This document shows positions 40,780 to 51,516 of a stretch of 64,000 nucleotides of DNA, piece after piece. The translations under genes and the position numbers were made by a program. The notes under the pieces are model-generated. The model ran no database searches. It saw nothing but the letters and a program-made list of their open reading frames with translations, and had not been told where the DNA came from. This DNA comes from Trichuris trichiura (taxonomy: Eukaryota; Nematoda; Enoplea; Trichinellida; Trichuridae), in NCBI GenBank assembly GCA_037903355.1, contig JBAJFE010000015.1, forward strand, positions 62,001 through 126,000. Direction: 5' to 3'. How positions within the stretch are numbered: position 1 is the stretch's first letter; every line of letters begins with the position of its first letter.

Positions 40780-41270
40780 AAACAGAGAAGAGGCAAAACC
40801 AACAGTAAAAGATTTTAAAGTAGCGAGAACACCGGAGAAGAAAAGGTGGCGCTACCAAAACAGGTACATAGAAAAGAAGCAGAAATATGACAGAAAGAAG
40901 CGAAAAAGCAAAGAATTTACCAAAATGGATGTGTAAGAAGAAAAACTGGAAAAATGAAGCAAACGACGAAGGAATAACCGAAAGCAGAAGGAAACATGAA
41001 TGAAGATCAAAAAATGGACAGCGAATAGCAACAAACGAGACAGGAAGAAATTATAAATAAGAAAAACGCGCAGAAGAGAAGGTCGAAAAGTGACGATATC
41101 AAGCAGTAGAGTTGCGGCAGATCGAAATGAATGGCACCCCCACGACGAACAGAAAGGGACAACGTAACGTTGAATAACTAAAAGAAGGTGAAGAAAAAAA
41201 AGTCAGGAAGAAAAAAGCCGAATCAGAAAAAAGGAAAAGAAAGCAAACCAGATCAGAGGGAAGTAAATAA
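40780..41270. repeat. strongly purine-rich strand tract
   Basis: About 490 bases in which the plus strand is dominated by A and G (repeated GAAGAAAA, AGAAAGAAG, GGAAAAGAAAG). The basic frame at 40667-40936 is a by-product of this composition. Confidence 0.6.
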
Positions 41271-42229
41271 CAAGGCAACTTTTGGATTATTCCGATTTGC
41301 CTCGTCTCATGGACTACCGACCTCGCACTCTTTTCTTTTGTTAGAGTAGGTTCGATGTTACGCTTAGGTTTAAAATTCCTGTAATCTGCTTCCCATATAC
41401 TTTTCGTATAATTTTTATACCCTAAGCCTAAGCTTGACCCCATTGGTACGAGAAATGACGCTGCAAACTGTATCCGTACGCAGATGCAAGCAGGTAATGG
41501 GAAGCGTTACGTAAAGGTTGCTTGTTTTATTATTTGCGTAAGCTATTGTCCTCCACTTGACCTGATTTCATCATGGTTTTGTCCCTCGATTTGTAGCGGA
41601 GTTTTCTGCACCATTTGTCGACAAATATTTACCTAACTGATCAATACTTAACCCTATCCGGAATCCCCTTCTTTTTCATTCCTTCGCCATTACGCATTGT
41701 GCCAAAGACGGCTACTGGTATGTCTCAAAAGTTGCGTTCTATTGGTGGATGAAAAGCCCGTTTTTCAACACATTTCAGGGACGACATTATCCATTTGGTT
41801 CTTTAGGTAAGCATTTGGTAAACGTCAATTTGACAATGCGCACACAACGTTAATATCCAGTTGTCCTCTTGTAACAGATTTCTTTAACATTTACGGTTTT
41901 CGCGACGATAAACAATTATCTGGTAGCGTTAGCATAACTTTTTTACACTAAAAACCACTTGAGCTATGCCACGGCAGCTCGCAGATAAGCTTATCACATC
42001 GTCGCAAATAATTTGCACGCAACACTTATCTTTTCGCCAAAGCTGCTGCAATAGGTGTTCTTATCAGTATTACACGTCTGCTTTTCGTAGGTAGACTGCT
42101 TTTGCCTTGCCAAACGTCATAAAGATTTTCGTCTTTCTGCCACCACGTTTCTCTATATCTGCGTTATCTACATTTTCCGTTGCCTTTTGTATGTGTTAAC
42201 GTTCATAGACTTCATCGCCGCAGTCAACA

Positions 42230-42316
42230 ATGGAAAAATTCATATTTCGACGTCACACCGCAAAAGCGATCGCAAACCAACCGCGACAGGAACTTGAAGA
42301 AGGAACGACAACTTCA
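42230..42316 (+). CDS. candidate first exon, unassigned
   Basis: ATG in a CAACAATGG context opens MEKFIFRRHTAKAIANQPRQ and the exon ends at the strong donor G|GTAAGAAG. N-termini of this kind occur in proteins derived from hAT transposases, but 29 residues are too few to assign it. A possible 22-base in-phase second exon lies at about 42415-42440; nothing further was found. Confidence 0.22.
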
Positions 42317-42819
42317 GGTAAGAAGCGTTTTTGAAACTTTTTGTGTTTCTCTTGGAATATGAGTGATCAATTTTAAAGTTGAACTAGAGAGAATAAGAGA
42401 TAAATTTGCTTTTAGAAGCCATTATTCGTGCTTTACCGTAAGAACTTAGGAGGTAGAAGTACAGTTAGATTTAGTATAATAGCGACTGGCGTTGTGTACA
42501 ACACGTTTGCATAAGAATAATTAATAAGTAATTATTGGTTGAAAAGATCGGAAAGAATAGTTTTCGTAATGAAAATTAATGTTCTTACTGCTTTAAAGTT
42601 GTCATTCAGTGTACATGACATAATGGAAAGTAATTAAGACCTAAATTATTAATACTCTTAGTCCGCTAACTGTTGTTCAATTACTTCAAAAAGTACTTGC
42701 CATAAGACGCAACAGTTTACTCAGTAACATGTATAAGTCAGCATCTGAGTGAGGCATAATGAACATTTGGTAATTGGCTATAAACAATAAAAAACATGTT
42801 CGTGTAATGGCCCATTCCA

Positions 42820-43330
42820 TCAATTGATTGCTCTGTACGGAAGCAATCCGTTTCTGTAAAACTCTATCACTTCGTCCACTCCGGGCGCTCCTTGTCCAAA
42901 ATCCAGGCTAAAGCCCATAAAGGAAGAAACACTGGGCGAGGAATGAAGATTGAAATTGCACCTGTCTTCCCTTTTAGAGGCAATCTGACGCAGCCGCAAA
43001 TGAGTAGTCACTCTCAGCTGGCTTTTTTGCTATAGTTTGTTCCCTTTCTTTGAATCCCGTTTCTTTTTTGTTTGGCACAAAACATTCATTATCACCCTTT
43101 TAATTAAACGGACTTTTGTTTCTTAATTTTCTTCCTTCACAAGTGTCCTCTGGCTTTACTTTTCTTGACCATTTCTTTTATTTCCTCTCCTATAAGCGCT
43201 CCTGCAAATAAGCAGTCGATGAGTATTCTTCGTGATAGTCGTGGAATAGCAATATTTTACCTCTTAGACAACTGCTTGCCTCTGATAGACACGAGTCGTT
43301 CACCACATCAGCACCGTCGGTAGAGGTTTA
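42820..43330 (-). CDS. candidate 3' end of a spliced gene, unassigned
   Basis: Minus-strand exons read into one another: one ending at 43261 (DVVNDSCLSEASSCLR), then 43201-43170 (GALIGEEIKEM), 43029-42962 (QKSQLRVTTHLRLRQIASKR) and 42907-42820 (LDFGQGAPGVDEVIEFYRNG..., stop TGA). Borders are GT-AG and phases agree (1, 0, 2). A competing donor in the second exon would give a different ending (KKTKKPAESDYSFAAASDCL). The 5' limit is not defined and no family is recognised. Confidence 0.33.
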
Positions 43331-44209
43331 CAGAGACCGTTTGCATCCGTACAAAGCAACGAATTTTTACGCTCCCGTTACGAAATAACGTCTCTCATAG
43401 TTTAGATTCAATAACTAACGCTATTTAACGACTCCTTACGTTTTCACATTGTAGAAAATTATTTTACGGTAGACGTTCGTCTTTTTATTCGTTCGACCTA
43501 ACAGGAGTTTTCTGATTTTTATAATGAGAATTGCAACGCATTTAAAGTTCTCATCGACTTATAAGCGTTGAAAACTCTACGGTCTTCTTTTCATTTTACG
43601 AAAGTGACATGTCCACACTCAGTGTTCGTTAGTTGATAACCCAACTGTCCTCGTAGACAAATGGCACTCCGTCTTCGCCGGCTTAGTTAAAGTCGATAGC
43701 AATTGCGAGCAACGTTATGGTTAAGTGTCTTAACGAAGACAAAAATACCACTTCAGTTGCGCCTTGCGAAATCACATTGACACGTCATAATTTTCAAGGT
43801 TGTTTTTCATCGTGTAAACGAAGTCTAACAAAATTTTCTTACTTTACTTGCCATTACTGTAGCATAGTTTCTTCTCACGCCTTCGCTACTTTACCAAATC
43901 TTTTCACAATATCTCTCCTTCAAGACAGGAAGCAAAATAAGAGTTTCATAGATTTCCTTTTGGCTGGAACAGTTTTTCAGTGATGTTTAGGCTGCCGTTT
44001 CTTAGGTTAATGCCTTTGTCTTCGTTTCTGCTACTCCTTTGTCCACTCCCTGTAGCTCTATGAGTATACGTTGCCTTCCTTTGCAAGGTTCGTTAGGATT
44101 TCGCAAGACATGGCGTTTTTGCCGCATGTGGGATGAGCGTAGATACCGTTATGGTTTTTTCAAAAGTGTTCGTTGAAGCAGATATAAAGATTTCCCAGAT
44201 AACTTTTAT

Positions 44210-44419
44210 TTATTTTTCTGAGCCTATCTTTGATGTTCTCACATTGCCGAAAGTACTTTTCATTTGCTTAAAATTGTTGGGAAGGCTATTTCTCATCTCT
44301 CCAATGTAAGAGGCTGAACGCGTCCCCCTAACTTTGTACACTATTGCAGTGCACCAGTCAAAGTTTTCGCATCGCATCGTTGCTGCCGTGAGACGAAGCT
44401 TTTGTGAGCTTTGCAACAA
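44210..44419 (-). mobile_element. GIY-YIG endonuclease fragment of a Penelope-like element
   Basis: The minus-strand frame contains CTAIVYKVRGTRSASYIGEM, resembling the Penelope-type endonuclease VYKIPCxDCxxxYIGET: the second half of the motif (YIGE) is clear, while the first (GIY position) is VYK. The following basic residues (NNFKQMKSTFGNVRTSK) fit the SLKKRLxEHK region. No flanking reverse transcriptase was found in frame. A decayed fragment. Confidence 0.42.
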
Positions 44420-45660
44420 TTCATAAAGTTCATTTCCTTAGCTAGGTACCCTTAGATCTTCTCTTCCATCCAAGTGTATTATATGGAGAGAGGCCTACCA
44501 TGGATCTACTAGTGCCGCGATCTTCTCTCTAAGCCACTTTTGTTAAATTGTCAGTACCCTTGTTTGCTCTATCAAAAAGTCCTTGACGTTAATGTTACTT
44601 GTCCAGGATGCGATACTAGGCATAAGTTCCGTCAGCTTAAGGTAATGAGCACCTTATAAACATAAAGGAATTTGTTAGGCGTCTATCGATTTTTATCTCT
44701 TGTGCATCTGTCCTTTCCACAATTTCCAGTTTATGAAAGACAACTTCGCTATTCAGTTCGCTATGCACCGCGACTACTATTCTATCAGAAGATCTTGTAA
44801 TTTAAACTTTCATGAAATAAGATTCTTTACAGTTCGCAGCGGTTACAAAAATCTCTATCACTTATACACTTAGAATGGTACGGCCTACCATACTCTGCTT
44901 GCGTAAATCTTTTCTTCAAGACTCCATAAACATTCTCAATAGAAAAGGGAAATAGAAAAGTGCTGTTGTTTCGGTTTCAATCAACTGTGACTTTCCTTAA
45001 GGAAAGACAAGAAATAGTAGTTTTCAGAGGACTAAAGGAATAAAAGAGGAATGATAATGGTCAACAAAGAAAAAGGCCATAATATTTCACAACGTTTATT
45101 AATTTGAGAATAAGAATAATGTTCAAAATCGTGGCACTATGAAATCTTTGAGCCGACATGGAAAGATGACCGATTGTTTATCCGTCACCTCTAAGCTGGT
45201 TTCCGTTCATTCTCCGTGAATGCTTAACCGTATACTGTTGCCTCGCAATGGCTTTAATGAAAACCGTGAAGACGATTAATAGCTTGTTCTCAATATTAAC
45301 AGCCTTATTAAACGTCTGATATTCAGCGCACTTCCGTAAAAAGAAGTGAAAAGTATACAAATTTTGGTAGGAAAGAAAAACCTTCCTGTTTAGCGATACT
45401 GTAGAAAGACAGTTTAGTACCCTCGCTTAACGTCGTAAAGAGAAATGATACCTCCGCGCAATGATCTGTTAATGAGGGTGCATGTACTTTGCACGGCAAG
45501 TATGCTCTTGCATTTCTATGCATGTTAACATATTTGTACGGCTGTTCTGCTTGTGCTTTTGGTTATTGAAGCAATGGGAAATGCACGTTCTACACTTCTT
45601 TGTTGCATGAATAGCTGGGAGATGGTTCCTTGCATGTGCACGCATTTTCGCGGTCGTCAG
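44420..45660. other. no gene seen
   Basis: May include decayed Penelope-like sequence upstream of the GIY-YIG fragment, but nothing can be assigned. Confidence 0.3.
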
Positions 45661-46100
45661 AGCGGTTACTCGCCGCTCCGACACCTTCGGGAAGGCGCTG
45701 CGCGGCTAAGCAGCCGCTGTTGCACCATCCGTAAGGAGTGGAGCGATCATTCACGGCTCTGACACACTGCGCGGGAATGGGAGCGGTTCGTCGCCGCTCC
45801 TGCTCTTTCAGCGAGGAGACGGGCGGTTAGTCGCCGCTCCTGCTCCTCCAGCGAGTGGAGGGGCGGTTAGTCGCCGCTCCTGTCCCTCGAACGAGGGGAG
45901 GGGCGGTTAGTCGCCGGTCCTGCTCCTCGAACGAGGGGAGGGGCGGTTACTCGCCGCTCCTGCTCCTCGGACGAGGGGAAGGGCGGTTACTCGCCGCTCC
46001 TGCTCCTCGGACGAGGGGAAGGGCGGTTTCTCGCCGCTCCTGCTCCTCCAGCAAGGAGAAGGGCGGTTTGATGTCGCCCCTGCTCTTCAAACACGGCGTC
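45661..46100. repeat. GC-rich 40-bp minisatellite with two dyads per unit
   Basis: Eleven units in exact 40-base register from 45661. The central units (45821-46060) are nearly identical: GGGCGGTTAGTCGCCGCTCC followed by TGCTCCTCGAACGAGGGGAG. The outer units are more diverged. Each unit contains two inverted repeats, GAGCGG-N7-CCGCTC across the unit joint and CTCCTCG-AA-CGAGGGGAG. Degenerate relatives continue to about 46355. The 40-base period cannot keep a reading frame, so the open frames here are not real. Confidence 0.9.
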
Positions 46101-46355
46101 AAACCGCTCCTGTCCGCCGGAGCTCCTCCAAAGAAGGGAGGGCGGTTACGGGCGGAGCGGGGACGCTTAGTGGCTTTTCGCAGCAGTCTTATCAGGGCAG
46201 GCAAGTTGCTGCCCCTCCTCCAGGAGCCTTATCAGTGGAGGGGTCATTGCCGCCCCTCTATCAATTTGTGAAGGGAGAGATTACATGCTCTCCCTCCTCG
46301 TGTTGCACGAAACTGAGGGAGACATGTAAATTCCTCCCTCCTTTCGTTCAGGGGA
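46101..46355. repeat. degenerate continuation of the dyad array
   Basis: Repeated C-rich/G-rich pairs able to form hairpins (CCGCCCCTC...GAAGGGAG; CTCCCTCCTCGTG...CTGAGGGAG; CCTCCCTCC...CAGGGGAG) spaced at about 40 bases. They look like eroded units of the adjacent minisatellite. Confidence 0.6.
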
Positions 46356-48429
46356 GAAGTGAACACTGCTCACTGACGATTTATGGACGGCAGAGACAGT
46401 TTCTCGCCAGTGCAGCATTTCGCTCGCCTGCTCGCATGCAACGGTTGACGATTTCGTTTTGTGCTGTGTTGCGGATCGCCTTTTGTTCCTGCATTTTCAA
46501 TTTTTGCTCTAGCCAACGCTAGTTACAGTTTCTGCTTGCACTTTTATGTCAGCGTGGAATGAAATCGCATTCTTTTGCATAGGTGAAGAAAATTTGTTTT
46601 GCTACATCTATGGTGTTATCTTGTTGTTAATTGTTTACGCTTACTGGATGCTGGATGTATGCTAACAGTACTTTTTATGTTGTTGTCTCTACTCTTTAAG
46701 GACTTGAAGATTAGGAAAATAATCACGTTTACTGTCTGAAGCTTATGCGCACTTCTGCTGTTCGGTCTTTAGTGCACTTGGAGGTGAACGTTAAATTATG
46801 CTCAAAGATTTTCTAATCAGTGTTCGCCGATAAGCTGCTAGGAGAGTTGAGAGTTTTTAGATTGGTTTTGCTATTGCTAAGTTTAAGCGCATTGTTTTGT
46901 ACATCCCATCTTTTTGTAGCTTGCTGAATCTATACTTTGCAACGTGGAGTATTTTTCCTGAAGTCTTAAAGTTCCATTTCTTAGTTTATCTATAACAAAT
47001 CTGCTGATACGGATGAATACCTTCACTTCGCTTCATCGCTATCATTACTATTCGATGTTAACACTAATTATAAAACGAATGGCAGAAAAAACAATCAGTA
47101 TTTGTTGTGGTGCATATCTCAGATTAAAACTGCATTACTGCAGAGCAATTGTTTAAAAGAATATCGATGCGACTAGGCTGGTAAGAAGAGAGGGTAAGGG
47201 CATGGTACAAGATTCTGCGCCTACGCCTTCAGGCTTCTTACTCGTTAATCTGTAGCACCACCGCCTTGGAGAAAAGGGCTTTCACGAATTTGTCCAGAAA
47301 GTGGAGATAAGATGTATTATCAGGAAGGACAAAATGACCAGTTGACGTACCGATAAGCGTAGACTGTGTTGGAAGTCAAAGGAAAATACTCTGATTCCTA
47401 CAGTGGAACAACTGGTAACACACTACTTGAGAGATATAAAGAGAATCTTTCAAAAGAGAGAGGAGGGATCACAATCTCAGCTGTACAAAACCATCAAGGA
47501 AGACCACAACTGCTTATTCTGAATGGATTAACAGAGCAAGCGCTGTAGTCCTCATCGGTCATCGAAAGTGTACAATAACGGTTAGAATCCTTTCATCGTC
47601 AATTACTATATTGAGAACGACAGTTTGCTCTGGCGAAGCTGAATTAAGTTTTCTTCGCTTTACGGTAACATAGTTTACCGCTAAAGCCTACGAAATATAG
47701 TATGGATGAGTGAACTCCGTGCGTTGTTATCGTCGTATCATGTGCATTAAACCGTAGTAAAGGAACTGAAGTAAAGAAAAAGAGACCATTTCACTTGTGA
47801 ATATGCTTGAGTGAGATGTGTACTGCTAATGATGTAATGTACGTTGGTGCTAAGAAAAAACAACCCACGTTGCAAACTATGAATTCAACAGCTTTTGAAG
47901 ATGGAAATGACGGTGTGAAAATTATCTTCAACACTTTAAGCTTCGGTAACAGTTTATGGAGCAACTGCTATTCTGACGTCCGTAGTTGTAATGCTTTAAC
48001 GTTCACTTTCGCTTCCGCTGAAGATGGGAAAAGAGGAGCGCCGTAAAACTCAGACAATAAAACTTCATTTTTAACGTGCTCAGGGAGGAGAGAGACAACT
48101 TTATCTGTGGTAGTGTTATTAGCATTACGAGTAATCTTCGTTCTTGTCGGTGTTTATCTTTTCATTTTATGGAATTACAAAGATTTCAATCGTGAATCTA
48201 TTTGCGTTGAGACATCTTGAGTCTACATAAATTAAAGCGCGCTCTACTAATAAATGGATGAGCCGGGACGTAATATTTAGTTAGGATGTTAATGATTTCT
48301 CTGCTAACGTCCCAATAAGTTACATACTTAAAATCCTGCTCGACCTGTTAGGCTTTCTAAGAGCAATCTTTTGTCAGGTGAAAGTAACACCTTTCCACTG
48401 AAGAAAATTGGCAGCCTTTTGCGTGCGGC
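46356..48429. other. no gene seen
   Basis: AT-rich sequence. The frame at 47366-47548 has no recognisable domain. Confidence 0.35.
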
Positions 48430-48900
48430 AGGGTAACTATTTCAGATTTAAAGACCGTTTCTTCCTTCAAAAAGACGAGAGGGAGTCCACCCGTGCCACC
48501 TCTTGTCGCCAATTCTCGTTGATGTGCTCATGGGACACCTGGAACAAACAGCATTTGCTCCCGCGGACAGTGACATGAATTCTTCGTTTTTTAAGATACA
48601 TGTAGATGACGTTTTCGCCTGAGTTTGCACTGGGATAGAGAATTCTTTACTAAGCCATTTAAATAATCTCTTAGCTGGAAAAGTTAAGTTAATAATGGAG
48701 GAAGAGTTCAACGGCAGGGTAGCTTTTCTATCCGTCTTGATCATGAAAGAAGGATGTAACCTTAAAACTGGTGTATTCAGAAAACCCATCCATTCGGACA
48801 GGTATGTGCAATTTTTCTCCTAACATCCTATTTCTACAAAAGAGGTATTGCCACCGGTATGGTCTATCGGTCCTCTGTAACTGTCACCTGACCCTTTCAT
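48430..48900 (+). mobile_element. second Penelope-like reverse-transcriptase remnant
   Basis: Plus-strand blocks: FKDRFFLQKDERGSPPVPPL then VANILVDVLMGHLEQ (family GSPxSPxxANxxMExxE), FKIHVDDVFA ending in a stop (family YVDDxFAI, both Asp kept), LNNLLAGKVKLIMEEEFNGR then VAFLSVLI (family IxFTxExExxGxLPFLDVLI) and LKTGVFRKPIHSDRYVQFFS (family TxVYRKPTHTDRYLxFxS). In-frame stops show it is dead. It is a different copy from the one at 35.6-36.6 kb. Confidence 0.65.
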
Positions 48901-51516
48901 ACTCTAACTTGGACCTCATCTCACACACACTAACTGACGGCAGAAACTCTAAAAGTTTCCTTAAATCTATCATACTTTGCAAATTGAGCAGTTTACCGCT
49001 ACTTATTCCTGGAAGTACAACACAGCCTCATTTTCCGTCTTGTTTATTTCCTGTTATAACGAAGTGAACAGATTAAACGCACAGGACACTCGTTCAACTT
49101 CCTAATACGTTTTAAAAGTTTCTGTCACCCTCTTTCGACTTCGGTTCGTTTTGACAGGACAGCGATGGTAGCTTAGCAGATCAAATGTACTTGCAACGTC
49201 TCTTAGACATGTAAAACAGTCCATGCCTTGTTTAAGAGGTCCCAAATCATATGAAAATGCTCAACCAGTACATGCATGCCGAGGACAGGCTAAAGGGGTC
49301 AGAGAAAATACATCCAAGACAATTGCAAAACCTTTCCACCGAGAAGATCATGGAAATTACGAAGAACGCTTCCATGGTCATTCTGTTCAGTGTTCACTCG
49401 ACCTATAACCGGTGATCATAATCCAATCTGTGCGACATAAAATAGGGCTTCGTTCCCATTAACGCAAATACCAATCGCGGCCAGGGGTACAGAGGTTAAT
49501 GATATATGGAGCAAACTCATCAGTAAATACCGCTGCTGCACTACACTGAACTAATCACCCCCACTGTTCCCTTCAGAGAGGCCTATATAAATGTTTAACT
49601 GAGTGAATCCCTTCTCCATGTGTTACGCTGACGACGAGAGTAGAACGTCCCAGAAGTTAATTGCGTCTATTCTCTGTGTATTTCATAACAACTTGCTCAT
49701 CCATTCGTTTGTAGGGTGCGTGTGGTGATTTTTATAGATATAGTTACAAAGAACAGAAAGAAGCTATGGAGCGATCAATAATGAAAACTCATATACCTGT
49801 TACTAATCATTCTGCCTGTAAGATATTGAGTTGCGTCATATAGCAAAGAATTTACGCTGCCGAAAAAGCTTACCGATCTGCCGTTGTACGTGTTTTACGT
49901 TCGGACGTTTAAAGCGACGAGTGACTACGAAAGCAACGAATACTTGAGCTTTATTTCATGCAGAGCAGGCATTTTTGATTGTATCGCTGCACAACAAAGC
50001 GCTTTCGATAACTTTAAATTGTCCGTCTTAACAACTGAACAGCATTTGTCGTGCCTGCATTAAGCTTGCCGAAATTTGCCAAAGGGTCATTAATTATTAG
50101 GTTATTAATCAAATAAAATTTTAGGGAAAGCGTTCTGTTGATTTGTTATAAAAATCTGTATCTAAGGAAGTTTTGTGATTTGATTTGATGATGATGTTAT
50201 CCCTTCTTGATGGCCAAAGGATAAAGTTGTAAAAGTATCACGGTTAAGACGTTGTGGTCTTACATGCATGAGCAAAAAAAGTATTCACTCTTGGAAGTAG
50301 CAGCGCTATTGTGAGTGTTTTACAAAAAAATTGTGCTTTGCTTAAAGTTATAGGTTTACTACGCTCTTCTGAGGTTACATCACAACAAATAGTAAAGACG
50401 TTTAACCGTACCGAAAGATTTGCACATCTAATCAACAAGAACGACACCGAAGATGAATCTTCTGAAATTGTTCCCTACTCAAGTCTAATTATAGATGGGA
50501 TTTATGGAGTCAACCTGTCTTAGAATGAACTGGACGTCATCAGAAAGGATAAACTATCATTGCAACACTTAAAGTTGAAAGGTTGCTAATGATCTCTCAT
50601 ACAGCTGGAAATGGGATCGCTGGAAAAAGTTTCTGTCCTGCTTTAATTTTGGTGATTTGCACTCAACTCCTCGTTTTGAGACTACATGAAGGATTGGAAG
50701 CAGATTGCGGGGATGACATTATAGATCTTGTAGAAGAACAAATGAAGGAAGAAAATTGTAGTTTCAATTTGCAAAACTATATCTTCATTCATCTGTCTTA
50801 AGTGTGTTAGTGAAACAATACTGGTTTCCTGTACGTTTTTCTTCTATCGGATTGGAGTTGCGCTGCTCAGTTGCTATTCAGATTCTGAGTAAAAATTCGT
50901 TGAGAGCAACAGAGATTTGTACATATCCTAATGGCTAAAAATCTGCTTCCTACTTAGAATGTTAGCGACAAGGAAGTAAGCGCTTTATGAAACTACTTAT
51001 GGAAGTAACCGTATGATAAAAGCCGGCAGAAATTGTTTATGAGTGTTGTTTGAAGAAACGAAAGAAATCATTGTTTAATTCCACGGATAGGCGAAAGGTG
51101 TGACTCTAATTTCTAATGGCTAATAGAGCTGAGTCAACTTTGGTGTTATGCAAAGGAAAGGAGTGAATATGTTCGCTATCTCTCATGGCGTATAGCTTCT
51201 CAAGAAATTATTAATCGCAACGTATGACTACATAAGAAAGTACGTTACCAAAGTATTTCAAACTAAGACTTAAACCTAAACTAACGTCTTACGAAAACCT
51301 ACTTAAACTACTATATATGCATGAACTATTTCTACAGATAAAACAAAATTAAAGTCTGAACAAGAAATGTACATGGATTTTTCCCGTTTCTATTTGCCCA
51401 TAAAACGAGTCAAAAAGTTAAAAAACTTTAATGTCGTTCAAAGGCACAAAACCAAACAAACGTCCGCCAGACGTTAGTGTGAGGCTTGAGTGAAGATCTA
51501 CGCTCTCGGTAGGTTT
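48901..51516. other. no gene seen
   Basis: May carry the decayed 3' part of the preceding Penelope-like copy. The 70-72-codon plus-strand frames at 50311-50523 and 50583-50801 show no recognised motif. Confidence 0.35.

Noticed and set aside
40667..40936. 89-codon basic protein
   Set aside because: It begins at a GTG and consists of Lys/Arg/Glu codons produced by the polypurine tract.
45855..46271. 138-codon frame across the minisatellite
   Set aside because: The 40-base period shifts frame every unit; Arg/Gly-rich open frames appear in several phases because of composition.
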